From positions 1,302,001-1,366,000 of the forward strand of contig JAVLRN010000011.1 in the NCBI GenBank assembly GCA_032821775.1: a stretch of DNA of 64,000 nucleotides, written 5' to 3'. The notes under the pieces were generated by a model that saw nothing but the letters and a program-made list of their open reading frames with translations, was not told where the DNA came from and did no database searches. The stretch is from Sanguinoderma infundibulare (lineage: Eukaryota; Basidiomycota; Agaricomycetes; Polyporales; Polyporaceae). Positions 21,916 to 34,019 of the stretch are shown here, piece after piece (the stretch's first letter is position 1; each line of letters opens with the position of its first letter). Made by a program: the position numbers and the translations under genes.

Positions 21916-23654
21916 TCAAGCCTGTACACTCGGAGGGTCCCCCTGCCTCTGACCATCGTCTGGCACTTCCTCCTCCGCGCGGTCATCGTCCACTAGCCGG
22001 AACTCGATGGGTGCAGCAAGCGATTCTATGCCCCCTGCGAACCTCAGGGACCCATTGCCTTGCGCTCTAAGGGATGGCAATGAGTCGTCGCTCGACTGCA
22101 GACCCTGTGTACTCCGGTTGGCTTCCTGGAGGTCAAGAAGGAAGTGTGATACTAGGATCGGGGTGAAACTATAAAAGAAGGTCAGTGGAGTTCACAGCAA
22201 AGAGAGCGCTTTGGCATAGGGACAGCGTACACTTCAACGAATTGAGTGAAGTCACTTGATTCAGTGAAAGTCCCCGAGATCTAATTGTGAAGACCAAATG
22301 AGCGAGACTCTGAGTACTTTCAACAGTCAGCCTTACAGAAAGAGCTCTGGAAAGTAAGGCCAGGGTGTTCAATATCAACAATACACTGTACATTCAAGAC
22401 AGGTCATCAGCGACGCCCTGAACACTTGTCGCTATCCGCGACGGTCCTTGCTCACACGAAGTAAATCATCCCTGTTTGTGACAATCAGTCAAAATTCCAT
22501 ATACCAATGATATGACACTTACCATCATAAAGAATCACAGTTCTAAAAGACGTGGGTCTTCCGGGAAACCTCAAGGCGTCATGAATGTCTGTCCTGGATG
22601 CAGCGCGCCAGGTTACCAGGATGAGAATGGTATCACCGGCAATAGTACAGATGTCGTGCGCGATGGTGACTTTAAACAACTCGAGTAAATATGTATTTCC
22701 GGTGAGAAATGATGTGGCCATGCTTACGACTAAACACGATCACTACGATGAGCCGTTATGTTGTTGCCAGTGTGCCCATTAATGACACGCACCTAATGAC
22801 CAGGTTCAATGGAGTCTCCTCACTAGTAACACATCCCAATCCAGGAATATATGCAGTGCCCAACTTGAACCAATACTGAACCTGGTTGTAAACCTCATCA
22901 GCTTCTGGCCCTTGAGTGATTGGAATGGCCGCGGGCTCACCAAATTGACACCGACGAAGGAACCTCCAATGAGGGAGAAAATGAGCAATGCGACTCCCCG
23001 ATTTTGACTGAGCGCATATGCACGCAATGCGGAGAAAACTGCCCGAAAGGTTGGCCTTAGTATCAGACTATTGCCCGGAGTGCAGAATACCCCACCTGCC
23101 GCGGGAAGGGTTGCAATCATACCGAGGGCAAGATCTACCCATCCGATAGGAGCTTGGCTGGTGATGATTTACTCGTTAACGCATAGTTTGTGAAGTTGTA
23201 ATGGGGGGATGGACCGTACCACTGCAATATGGTCAGTAAAGCGTACTATGCTATCGGCGGTTGGAAATCACGAACCAGCTGGGCAGGTAGCACAGTTCCG
23301 AATAAAGTGTATGCCCACAGGAACAGGGTAATGTACCGATTGGCAAAATAGAGGCAAGCCGCCATGGTCGGACGGCGGCCCCAGTACATCTCCACCTCTT
23401 TGGGAAGTGAGAGGAAATAGTCGTAAAATAGAAGGGCTACTCGAAAGGCGGAACAAGTGATCAACATATACAATTTGGGTATCCAAAACGGTGAGCAACA
23501 TACTTATGAGTGCATAACTACAGTAAAGCTGGATGACTCTTGTGGCGCAAGGTATCGGTAAGGGTCACCATCCGTGTAAATCATGTCAGAGGACTCACAG
23601 ATTGTATAGTTCAGAGACAATGGCCGCCACTTCCGAACTTGTTAGAGAGGACAT
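21916..23654 (-). CDS. DUF6533 seven-helix membrane protein
   Basis: Twelve exons on the minus strand: 23654-23599, 23517-23504, 23439-23276, 23221-23215, 23152-23096, 23038-22941, 22881-22793, 22722-22523, 22471-22456, 22385-22337, 22280-22231, 22168-21916 (1053 nt, 350 aa). Family marks: ALLFYDYFLSLPKEVEMYWG with RRPTMAACLYFANRY at the start (DUF6533), VFSALRAYALSQNRG, ILVTWRAA, LLILNTLALLSRALS, ILVSHFLLDLQEAN, then an acidic hydrophilic tail. This is a very large, basidiomycete-specific family of GPCR-like topology and unknown ligand. Exons of 14, 7 and 16 nt are needed; the 7-nt one is the least certain. The total stays in frame. Confidence 0.8.
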
Positions 23655-24579
23655 AGCAAGAGCGACAGTACTTTGAGATATTGAATGGAAGGGTAGCAAA
23701 CGGAAGTGAGGAAGAATGCCTTCTCCGTTCACGCTTTATACGTGCACAAACCCTGCTAGAAACCATCGTGTTAGGTTGTCGCCATTCCTTTTTTTAGAAG
23801 AATCATCGCAAGGTGGCCACATGAATCACCCAGCTTGATGAATGAGCATGATCCAGTACCCCGACTCTACGAACTGCGGTATGGCATCCAGCTTGTGTCC
23901 TATCTCAGTTTCTCTGTCACGCTCTCCACGCCATCTTCCTCCACAGAAGATGGTCAGGAGTTGGGTGGCCCGCAATAACTCGCATCTGTTTCCTGTTGCC
24001 GGTCTTCCTGTGCCTTACGACGACCTTGCACATGCCCCGCATCGTCGTGACGTGCCGATTATAGCCTACACACCCTGCCTAAGCGAAGCAGGGGCGCGCT
24101 CGTCATCGGAGATGAGATGCATATGAGTTCGGGACAATACCGAAGCTGGAGGAATACGATGTTCTCACCAGCAGCTACGAGGTTTGCGAGTATTGCGCTC
24201 AGACGATGAACGTCGCGAACGTGTGCGAGGCTACAGGCGGATACGACCATCCAGGAAAGACGCATGCAACTGAGACGCATACGATACGATTTGCTCTAGG
24301 TGCGAGTGATAGGTTGAAAGCACTGTGGTACTGATCACATCGGACGGATGATTGCGAACAAAACGTACAGATGGCGCTTCCTCTACTCGTTCATGAATCT
24401 TCCAAATGCGCGCAGTTGAATAGATCAGCCAATCGACATGGCGGTGTCGACGATGGCTCAGGCGTTCGCGGTGGAGGAACGGCCCTAGAGCCATCGTGAT
24501 GGGCGAAGATCCTGCGTGATAGCTACACGATCATGTTGTTATACATGAGTCGGCACATGTGAGAGAGGTGCTGGACTAA
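23655..24579. other. Intergenic between DUF6533 gene and CSN5 relic
   Basis: The left edge must contain the DUF6533 promoter. A minus-strand frame at 24231-24494 is open but not recognisable and may continue the decayed pair to its right. Confidence 0.4.
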
Positions 24580-25180
24580 CCTCAAACCTGTCGTTCACCG
24601 CCCTCGACAGGGCACTCTCCTCCCTCTTATCCTGCGGCTTTTGCTTGATCACGGCCTTGCGGTCGATGAACACAGGAGCTGGTGGATGCGTGCTCGGTAC
24701 AGAGGATTGCGTCTGGGCTAGCTTCTGGTGGGGATCGGACGGCTGGTTCGCAGCATACGTTTATCCTCGGTTCTGCAACCACACATTAGCATCAGCTTCT
24801 CTCCGGCGGAGGATGTATACCGAGATACGACCACTCTGACTTGCGTGTTCACACAGTACTTGTTCCACGAGAGCCCAGGGAGCTCAGAATCCAGCGACGA
24901 CTTGAAGATCTGCACCCAAGGGGGCAGTACTGATTCGCATGGACACCAAAATCCTCGATCTTGTTGAGCGGGATGCTCTGGTACTCCCTGCTCGCCGCTC
25001 TCGCAGGCATGTAGTTCTCGGAATAGGTATGAAACGCGCCTACGTCGAGGCTGACATCGTGCGGTTGAGGTCGATGACGATGGCGACGAACAGATCCTGG
25101 TCCCTGGGGCTTCTGGTTCTGCATCTGCGTGTTCACATCGCCGCCCGATAGCTAATAACCGTAGCCGGAGTGGGACACTA
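24580..25180 (-). pseudogene. COP9 signalosome subunit 5 (CSN5) pseudogene fragment
   Basis: On the minus strand from about 25178 the JAMM metalloprotease region reads SHSGYGY, stop, LSGGDVNTQMQNQK. The intact family has HSHPGYGCWLSGID. The first zinc His is changed and Trp is TAG. After a frameshift LFVAIVID and DVGAFHTYSENY follow, then EYQSIPLNKIEDFGVHANQY, FKSSLDSEL and LSWNKYCVNT, and farther on EESALSRAVNDR. CSN5 is the catalytic deneddylase of the COP9 signalosome. Here only the middle and C-terminal part survives, with at least one stop and one or more frame changes. A functional copy must lie elsewhere in the genome. It is head-to-head with an ALG2 relic. Confidence 0.8.
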
Positions 25181-25729
25181 GCTAATCGCGTGCGCTAGAA
25201 GCGAAACCTTAAAAGGTATCGAAGGTGGGTGTTGGATCGTGGAACACGAGAAGATGAAAGACGTACTGGTTCACTGCCCTGATTTTGCTGCCAGGCTCGA
25301 TGCTAACCTTGATTGCTGTTGCGCAAGCAGGGGAAGAATATTCCGACCGGGCTGCCGTTTGTTCTTTAGCTGTTGACGTCAGAGTAGAGATTTCGATGGA
25401 CCGTTCATCGTCAATTCGTGTACTATAGAAGGTTTCTCTGCGAAGGAAGAGGACATCATGAGGCCGCGTAGGAATATACCGTGTTCAAAGTCGAAGTCAG
25501 TGTTGACACGACGGGATCGCTATTTCCGGCAATACGGCGTCTGTCGGAGAGGTGGGCCTGGACTCGCTCGGTGCTATGCAACAGTCTCGGCGAAGGCGAG
25601 AGAACGGCGAGCTCTGCCTCCATCGACTTGATCCTGACCTTGTAGACCATTTGGAATCTTGTTTTCGCATCGACTGCTGGCTTCCTACGTCATCCGAGGA
25701 AAGGACTGCTTGCAGCTGGCTGAAGCACC
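25181..25729. other. Spacer between the CSN5 and ALG2 relics
   Basis: Probably the old divergent promoter region plus decayed first exons of CSN5. No intact frame is recognised. Confidence 0.4.
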
Positions 25730-27444
25730 ATGTCCCCTCGGAAGCTTCGGATAGCCTTCATCCATCATAGGTTCGTGACGGTTCGTCGTAGCAAATGCAT
25801 TTGATCCTGATGGTGGTGCTAACCAATCAATGTGTGCCTCAGGAGGTGCCGAACGCCTGCTAGTTGATGCCGCTCTGGGTTTGCAGAAACTCGGACACAG
25901 CGTCGACATCTATACCTCTCACCACGACCCAGGCCACTGTTTCGAGGAGACGCGCGATGGTACGGTTCTCGCCATCTAGGAATGTGCAGGGAATACAACA
26001 GTACGTCTACAGGAACTCTCCGTGCACATTACGTTGTCCCACCATTCCCCCGTGCCATCAAGGGCAAGCTGCACATCGTCTTCTCCCATGCCCGACAACT
26101 GCACCTCACCGCACACTTACTTCGCCCGGCGCGCCGGCCTATGATGTGTTCTTTGTGGACCAGCTGTCGACATGCATTCCGTTCTTGCGCGCATTCAAGC
26201 ATACACGTGTCCTGTTCTACTGTCACTTCCCCGACAAACTCCTCGCCGATGGTGCATACGCTGAGGGTCAAGTCAAGATGGAGAACCCGTTGAAGCGCAT
26301 ATACAGGCTCCCCATGGATTTCGTTGAAGAATTGACAACAAGTATGTTCTCTCCCCGACGTTCAGACGCCGTGACTGATTTGACGCGGCAGAGCAGGCTG
26401 ATACTATCCTCGCGAACTCCAAGTTCACCGTGAGCGTCTTCAAACGACACATGTCCTCGATATCCACAACGCCCCGCGTTGTATACCCCGGCATTAATCT
26501 CGATGCGTATGCCCCACCCGAAGCTCCTCAACGCGACCCAGATATCGCACAGATCTCTTCGTACGTCCATTTGGCCATCTTTATCGCACCAGCTTGAACG
26601 AATCCGAGTACATAGAGACCGCCCAACATTGTTGTCGGTCAATCGCTTCGAGCAGAAAAAGAACGGAGTGCTGGCGATCGACTCTTTCGTTCTTCTGCGG
26701 AAGAAGTTTGCAGAAGCGCCAGGTTCTTCGTCGCCAAGTCTACGTCTCGTTCTTGCTGGTGAGTTTGATATTCCACTGCCATTGGCTTCAGGTAAACAAA
26801 TGTTTCTCAAGCGGATATGACCGCCGGCTGCAGGACAACATGAAGACTCTAGAGACCATGCTTGAAGGCGCCAGGAAACACGGGCTCTCATACACCATCG
26901 TCACCCCCTCTACTTCAGCCGTGCCTCTTCCTCCGCTCCCCTCCACGGCGGTATCTACAACGAACGCGGACGTCGTATTCCTCCTCAACTTCTCCCGTAC
27001 CCATCGCTCCGCTCTCCTCACCGCTTACTCCACGCTTGTCCTGCTCTACACGCCCGCGAACGAGCACTTCGGTATTGGTTCCATAGAGGGCATGATCTGC
27101 GGCCTCCCTGTACTGGCAGCGAACAGCAGTGGTCCGACCGAGAGCGTTGTCGACGCACCCCCAGCCGAGAAGACCGGCTGGCTCCGCAGGCCAGAGCCGG
27201 AGGTGTGGACCGAGGCGTTGCACGAGATTATCGCTTTGGAAGATAGGGAGCGGAAGACATTGTCAGAGCGTGCGAGGAAGAGGGCGAAAGAGAAGTTCGG
27301 AATGAGGCTATGGCAAGAGACATGGAGATTGCATTCAAGGAGACGGTCGACATGGGTCCGGTGCCGACGCCGGTCATGTTCTGGGTTACGGTCGCTGGTT
27401 TCTTTGCAGTAATGGCTTACCTTATGCAGCTTGTATTGCTGTAA
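25730..27444 (+). pseudogene. ALG2 mannosyltransferase pseudogene
   Basis: ALG2 adds two mannoses to the dolichol-linked glycan at the ER face. Nearly the whole protein can be followed: [125 protein letters not shown], and the C-terminal membrane anchor ending MAYLMQLVLL before TAA 27442-27444. Breaks: the usual PDLGIGG after the first exon is lost with a frame change near 25770; one base is missing near 26133 (LLRP / GAPAYD); an acceptor near 26813 reads CG instead of AG; about two bases are missing near 27305. It is therefore not functional as read. Intact genes nearby argue against general sequencing error. Confidence 0.82.
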
Positions 27445-28019
27445 AGAGATGGGGTGAAATGGACTCACTGGCAAGGACGCTGTTTGCGACATTATTCTCT
27501 ATGTACTCGGGTTGTCGTCGGGGCGCAGCGTCTCTGATCCCGCCGAGCGGGCCCCACACACCTCCCAACGTTTCTCAACCTCAATCCTTCATACTGCGCT
27601 CCGACGCCAAGCCCCTCACGTTGCACTCTGCAATCCAATCTCAATAACGAGGTGCACCATACCGGTGCTCTGACGGCGTATCTCAAACAGATGCCGAGAA
27701 GGGCGACCCGGTATCGGCGTGGTTCTACGTCAAGAGAACATTAATACGGCTAACGCGCGCACAAGCGGCAATGGGGATATGAACCAGACATTCTGCCGAA
27801 ATTTGTCGTCGTAGGCAGTAGTGGGAATTGTTAGAGTCAGAACGCGCCAGGGGCCTGGCGTTTGGCAAACAGCTATAATAAATGCCAGAACAACGCACAG
27901 CTCGCACGGCATAAGACATCGTTGTTCGAGTCGACCCCACAATGGGACAACTCTCGCGGTTGACGAGGGAAACTCGCTCAGGCCGTCGTTCTCAAGTGGG
28001 GAATTTTATGGGACCGACG
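27445..28019. other. Intergenic between ALG2 relic and HsbA-like copy 2
   Basis: No gene is recognised; homology to the copy 1 flank starts only near 28020. Confidence 0.4.
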
Positions 28020-28186
28020 ACAACGTTTATTGAAACTCCAACTAATCAGCACAACAGAGTCCATTTTACAAGAAGAAAACAACAAGACGAGAGCAAGAGT
28101 CCGATGACCATAAATCGTGTAGCCGGAGAACCAAACCAGTTCGACTGATCCACGGACGCCGTGGACAGCACAAGCCTTCCTTCAAC

Positions 28187-29118
28187 TTAAGAAGAGTAGG
28201 CAGCGTTCGCCTGCGAGAAGGTAACGCTCAACGCGTTCTGTGCCAATCGTCAGCACGATTCTCTGGACGACGATAGCAAGCAAACAGCTACGTACGACCT
28301 GCGTGTTCGCGGGGCCCGCCTCGGTCGGAATGAGGGCGATCAGGCCAAATGCGAATGTCTGTCACCGATCCATGTCAATTCGGAACCGAGTCTGTGTATG
28401 GCGCAGACCTACGTCGACGACGGCCTCCAAGGAACGCAGGGCGGCGGCGATCGGAGCCGTGAAACCGAACATCGCCGCGAGGGACTGTAAAAAGCAACAA
28501 TGAGAACGATGGACACCTGAGATCCATGCCTGGTTAACTTGTACTCACCGACTTTCCGATTACGAGGTTGAGGAGGGCCCTGCAATGTAAGAGGGGGCGG
28601 GGACGGTCGTGAGAAGGCTTGGAAACGAACTGAGGTGAACAATTAGCAAACTCACTGGTGAACCTGAACGAAGGTCGTCAAGACCTGGACGACCTCCACA
28701 GCGACGGGGTCGGGGAATGCCGCGGGGGCCAACGCGGCCCTAGGCTGTTAGATTCCGATGAGCTCACATCCAAACGAAACTACATGTGAGGATACTGACC
28801 ACGACCTTCGCCGCGTTGAAGAACTGAGTGTTGAAAGCCCCGACAGCGGACGTGATGTTGTTGAACCCGTCAGCGACGATCTAGAACAGATTTAGAAGTC
28901 AACGAAACGATGACGAGAAAGAGGCTGGGAGAACGCACAAAGCCTTGGGCGGGGAAGTTGACCGCGTTCAAACCAGTGACGGCGGTGTCCAAGTTCTGGG
29001 ACGCAGTGATGAACATCTGGATGGCAGAGATGACCTGGTCCGAGGACTGGGCCATGGTGCCGATGGCACTGAGGAGGCCGACAGAGACGACGGTGAGGAG
29101 GCTGCTGAAGAACTTCAT
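28187..29118 (-). CDS. HsbA-like secreted surface protein, copy 2
   Basis: By eye, every exon and intron position equals that of copy 1 plus 10470: exons 29118-28939, 28880-28800, 28744-28656, 28579-28549, 28484-28413, 28358-28299, 28237-28187, giving the same 187-aa protein with signal peptide. I found no difference between about 28116 and 29219, introns and 5' leader included. Outside this tract the two copies differ at many positions. Purifying selection would not keep introns identical, so recent gene conversion or very recent re-duplication is inferred. Both copies probably encode the same surface-active secreted protein under promoters that now differ. Confidence 0.82.
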
Positions 29119-29221
29119 GGTGGTGGAGGGGAGTGAAGATGGAGTGGTTGTAGGGAGGCTTTGGGAGGCTGTTAAGTCTGATGAGCTGTGGGATGAGGAG
29201 TGGTGGGGTCGGTGTGCCAGC

Positions 29222-29228
29222 ATTTATA
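29222..29228 (-). promoter_or_regulatory. TATA box of HsbA-like copy 2
   Basis: TATAAAT on the minus strand about 105 nt before the ATG, just past the end of the identical tract. Copy 1 has TATAAAA. Confidence 0.5.
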
Positions 29229-29232
29229 CCTG

Positions 29233-30330
29233 AACGCGGCAGTCGGCTGCTTTACCAACCACCGATGAGGCCAATGGCGAGGGAGAAACATACGTGGCTT
29301 GGTATGAGACGCGCACGCCGCATTCCACGAACTGACTCGCGACAGCATTGTGCGGATCCAGTGGAGGAAACGAAGCCTGTGGCCGGGCATGTCGGGAAAC
29401 GAGGATGCCTTCGGGTCTATTGAGAGCAAAGCAATCCCGAAGTCGGTTGACAGTCAGAACACCTCGACTTATTCAGGACTGGTTATGTTGCCCAACTAAT
29501 GCGAACGCACCCGTTTCCCATCGTGTAACCCCTCGACTGTGAAAACTCCAAGGCATCACAGACTACTCAACTATATAACGCGATCCTTGCCTCGTATGAC
29601 ATCAGTGTTCAAGGACGCTGTGGGTATTCTGCCGAGAGTATGACGGCAGGAAACGTGACTGAGGCTGGGAAGCCACGAGCCCCATGGTTCCGCACTAGGC
29701 GACACAGTTAGTTTAGAATACCCCCCTGTGGAGAGCAGCTTGACGTACGTACTTTGGGTCGGGCTCATCGGGGACCCCGTCGAAAACCGGAAGTTGACGG
29801 CCGCCTTGTGGGTTTGCACGCCCACGAAAACTTCTACATCGCACATCCTGGGGGTTGCTCCAAGCACGTCGGTGCATGACAGCAATGCTACTGTCAGCCA
29901 TGAATGGAAACGCGACCACAAACCCCCGACGTGGCGCTCACGGGGCGCGGGGGAAGGCTTTCAGCCGCCGAGCAGCGAATTTCATGATCAGCATTGGGCA
30001 TGCCACTACGGACGCTGAAAGGTGCAACTTACCACAGTTGTATTGTATTGATGACCTGCAGTACAAGGCCTCTGACAAAATGTCGGCTTCTTTCAACACT
30101 ACACAGCAACTTGAACAGAGCAATCGTCTGCCTCAGGACACACATGACCATATGGGGACAAACACCTATATTCACCCAAACGTGATGGGCAGCTTGAGAA
30201 GAAGTAGGAAGATTATGCCGAGGTGGCAGTCGAGTCGCAGGCAGAGTCGGACGTCGTCTTGCAAGCAAAACTTGCGCGAAACTGGTCAAAGTTTGACGCC
30301 TGCTGAACGGCAAACGCCGGAATCACATTA
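29233..30330. repeat. Diverged upstream half of the HsbA-like duplication, copy 2
   Basis: Counterpart of 18763-19930. The same blocks occur in the same order with substitutions and indels; the coordinate offset drifts from 10470 to about 10390. No intact gene is seen. Confidence 0.65.
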
Positions 30331-31985
30331 ATCAGAGCCAGCTATATGGAGGACCCCCACCATTAAAACTAACTATTAATCGCCCACCGCGAATGCGGTA
30401 CGAGAGCGGTCGCTCATCCAACTTGGTCGCGGACTCGGAGGGCTGCCACCCCACGTTCCTAAGCGTCCTATATTCTGCAGAAAGTATAAATTGCCCGTAC
30501 CGGCAATTGCCGTTTCAGCCACCAAATCTCCCAAAACGATTCAAGTTTTGCGGACGTACACGAGTCTCTGTTCTGCCATTGTCAGAGAGGGGCCCTAGTC
30601 GTTACGATGTGAAGCTGCCGTAGATGGCATTGAGGTCAAGAGAAGAAATGGTGCGTGCACGTACTCGAGCCTTGATACGCGCCGACTGATCCCTTGTCGC
30701 TACCCGTTAACCTGGAGTCGCCAGTGAAGTCGTTCATCTCGACTCCCATCCGCTGTCGCAATAAGATGTCGCCTGACCTATGGGAAAGGCCTTGGACAAT
30801 GAAATCTCTCTACTTCAGAACGCGACTACCCCTGCGGTCCCCGTTGTAACGAAATCATCAATACGTCCAGACTCCAGGCTTGCGCACCGCGTCTCGCCCA
30901 GGGCAGCTTCCGTCCTCTGGGTATGTCTTCGCCGAGTTTTCTCACCAACAGACCGGGCAGCTACCAAACATGGACCCCCTGGACATTCTTGCTTCTATCT
31001 ACGATTGGCCCAAAGTTACAACAACTGTCTGGAGGCGACTGGTGGTTTCCATCGTCTCGACCTTCATCGCATGCTCGCGGCACCCCACACTGTCAGCTCT
31101 CGTTATGCCATTGGACACGCGGTGAGCCGGAAAGATGAGCGAGTTTGTTGGTTGTTGACTCCTGACTAGTCCAGGCATCGCGACGTTCCATTGTACAGCA
31201 CGTTCGATCAAGGGGGAAGCTGAAGTGGAAGTTGATGATGAAGGGCTACTTACTTGGCAACTGCGTTGGAAATCATCTTGAGATGCCTGTCAGTGGTAAG
31301 TCCGGCAGTCGGCTTCTGGTAGATTAAATTGATTGCTATCCGCTGGCACGCGACAAGTTCAGTTTCTATCATAGTCCGATGTCGTGTTCGGCAAAGTTCC
31401 TCTTGCGTTCCCCACATCCCCAGCGCCTACTACTATATCCATCTTACGATTCAGAGCTTTTTTGCAACAGTGCCGCGTTGCGCTTCTCTCATGCAACCTC
31501 CCTAGCCATTTTAGCGACCGTTGTGCGGACCGAAAGCGGCTGGTTCGCCGTTCCAACAGAGCATCTTTTGCGTGAGGGGTCCGAGCCAAATTCAGCATCT
31601 TTTTAGAGACGTTTAGGTACGGTGCCTCGTGAATGCCTGGAGCTATTTCTGACCCACTTTGTCACTTCCCACTTCTTCACAGAATCCGGTGATACATGAC
31701 TACAATTCCATCTCATGTCGTCGCGATGCGTCAGCGTCGCCCTGTACTTGAGGCTGGTACCACATGCTGTTGTGAGGCACGTCAAACTTCAATCTGTTCA
31801 TATGAAGCCTTGTGCATCATTCTTTCCTGATGTGCAGATCCTCTGTCGATCATGTCAGCGATGCGAGGTGGATGCGAGTGTGCGATTCGCGTAGGCGCCT
31901 AACGGCGAACGAACGTGCGAGACTCGTCCGCGTGGTCGTCGGCGACTTTCCCTGCGAACCCCTCGGCACAGCAGAAATGCCATTG
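30331..31985. other. Gene-poor stretch before the phytase-like gene
   Basis: No gene can be supported. The frame at 30880-31125 (SGYVFAEFSHQQTGQLPNMD ...) has protein-like composition but no recognisable family and overlaps another open frame. The right end is the promoter of the following gene. Confidence 0.4.
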
Positions 31986-31992
31986 TATAAAA
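31986..31992 (+). promoter_or_regulatory. TATA box of the phytase-like gene
   Basis: TATAAAA lies 46 nt before the ATG at 32038, a normal fungal core promoter spacing with a short leader. Confidence 0.65.
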
Positions 31993-32037
31993 GGCCGGGA
32001 GAAGCCTCGGCAGACGTCTGAGCGGACATTGGACAAA

Positions 32038-34019
32038 ATGGCTGTGGCTCTCGCCTGGATTGTCGTCGCCCTTTCTTTGCATGTTGCGACGTCTTGTGGC
32101 CGGCCTGCGTCACGGTCGTCTCGGGCGCGCCGCGATGAGCCCGACCCTTCCTTTGCGGTCCCCGTCGAGCTCGGCGGGAACACGTACATCAACAAGGTTT
32201 GCTTCACCTTATCTTGGAGCGAGAACAGCTGACGTTCAAACCGGACCACAGGGCTTGGTCGCTTTTGGGTTAATCCCCTCTAATTTCACGGACTCGACCG
32301 GTATGTCAAGTCGTACAAAAGCGTAATGTTCCCACAAGTACTGAATAGCTGCTCTATACAGGTGATACCATGGGAGGTTTCGGGAGTGCAATTGCTCTCA
32401 AGAGAGGCACGTTCGTTAATCAGTCCAACGGCACCTTTACGGGAACTCTTGTCGTTCAGCCCGACAGAGGGTTCAACGTGTATGTCCTTCCCAAAAGTAC
32501 TTTGGATGTGTTGATGCGGATTTGAGCATGTAGTGACGGAACAATCGACTGGCAATCTCGTCAGCACGAGATCGATTTTGTTTTGTCGCCTTACTATGGC
32601 ACCGACGACCTCGAATTCGATGACGCTTTGAACACCCTCAAGCTCAACTACCGAGACACTCTCTTGTACACGGAGAGGGGTGGCGTCAAGACGACTGGCC
32701 TCGATGCGCTGGCTGTGCGTCCGGCAACCTCCGTGGACCCTCCGCTGCCTGAGGCGCCTTCGAACGATCACTTGTCTGTGGACGCCGAGGGTCTGGTGCT
32801 CAACGCTGACGGAACGTACGTTCGCAATATGCGATCGTTTAATCGGTAACTGAAGGGGTTGTGCAGCTTCTGGACTAGCGACGAATACGGCCCGTATATT
32901 TATCTATTCAGCGCACAGGCGGAGCTCATCCAAGCCATCCAACCACCGCAAGCCATCCTCCCCCTGGTCGACGGCCAGCTCAACTTTACTTCTGACACTG
33001 ACCCTGACACCGGTCGTGCGGGCAACCAAGGTCGGTCCTTGAATTTTGTATTATGGGATCGGATGTGTGACTGTATGCACTCCATGTCTCGTAGGCTTTG
33101 AGGGTTTGACCGTTAGCGCGGATGGCAACACGCTGTATGCGCTTCTCCAGTCCGCGACCATCCAAGACGGGGGTGACGATAAGACGACTTCGCGTTACAC
33201 TCGTCTCGTCGCGTTCGACATTTCCTCCCCGCTCGCAGCTCAGCCGCCTCTTATTGGAGAATGGGTTGTCCCACTCCCCCAGACCAGCAAGGGCAAGACG
33301 CTCGCCTCGAGCGAGCTGCATCTCGTCAGCGACAACATTTTCTTGGTGCTCTCGCGGGACAGCGACGGCCATGGGGGCGACTCCGCCAAGTCCTCGTACA
33401 AGTATGTTCTTCTTCTCGCCGTGATGATGCCCGCCTGAGACCCTCGATTGACCATTTAAACGTTCGCAGACAAGCGGACCTGATCGACATCACGGATGCG
33501 ACCGACATTCACAACACCGAGTTCGACGACCCAAGTAACCCCATCGCCAAGAACGGCGAGCTCAACAGCACGATCAACCCCGCCACCTACGTCTCCTTCG
33601 TCGATTTCATCGATGACGACCAGCTTGCGCGGTTCGGGGTCCACAACGGTGCTGTCGCCGGTTTCCTTACTCATCTTCTTCATTCACTTACTTTGCTAAC
33701 TACAGGTAAACCTGCCGACCAGACGCTCATCGATGCTAAGTGGGAGTCGCTCGCGCTCGCGCCGGTCGGCGACCCTGCCTACCCGGACGACTACTTCTTG
33801 TTCACGGTCGTAAGTGACCTCGCCGAGGGTCCGCTGCGTCCTTCATCTGAGCACGAGCTGACTCTGCGTTTGGCGTTCTTCCAGGCTGATAACGACTTTA
33901 TCACGACGCAGGGGATCTCCCTCGGTCAGCCGTACGATGCGGGCTTGGACAACGACAACCAGTTCATGGTATTCAGGGTGACATTGCCTGGTGCGACCGT
34001 GCCTGGCGTGACGCCTTGA
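32038..34019 (+). CDS. Secreted protein with esterase-like phytase domain
   Basis: Nine exons: 32038-32196, 32252-32300, 32362-32479, 32534-32815, 32867-33030, 33095-33401, 33470-33648, 33706-33809, 33885-34019 (1497 nt, 498 aa). The N-terminus is a signal peptide (AVALAWIVVALSLHVATS) followed by a basic RPASRSSRARR segment that could be a Kex2-type processing site. The remainder resembles the phytase-like/esterase-like beta-propeller domain (PF13449): GFGSAIAL, VQPDRGFN, LSVDAEGLVLNADGTFWTSD, EGLTVSADGNTLYALLQSA, WESLALAP. Several NxT/S glycosylation sites are present. The exact substrate is unknown; the fold family also contains non-enzymatic propellers. All nine exons join in frame. Confidence 0.85.
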
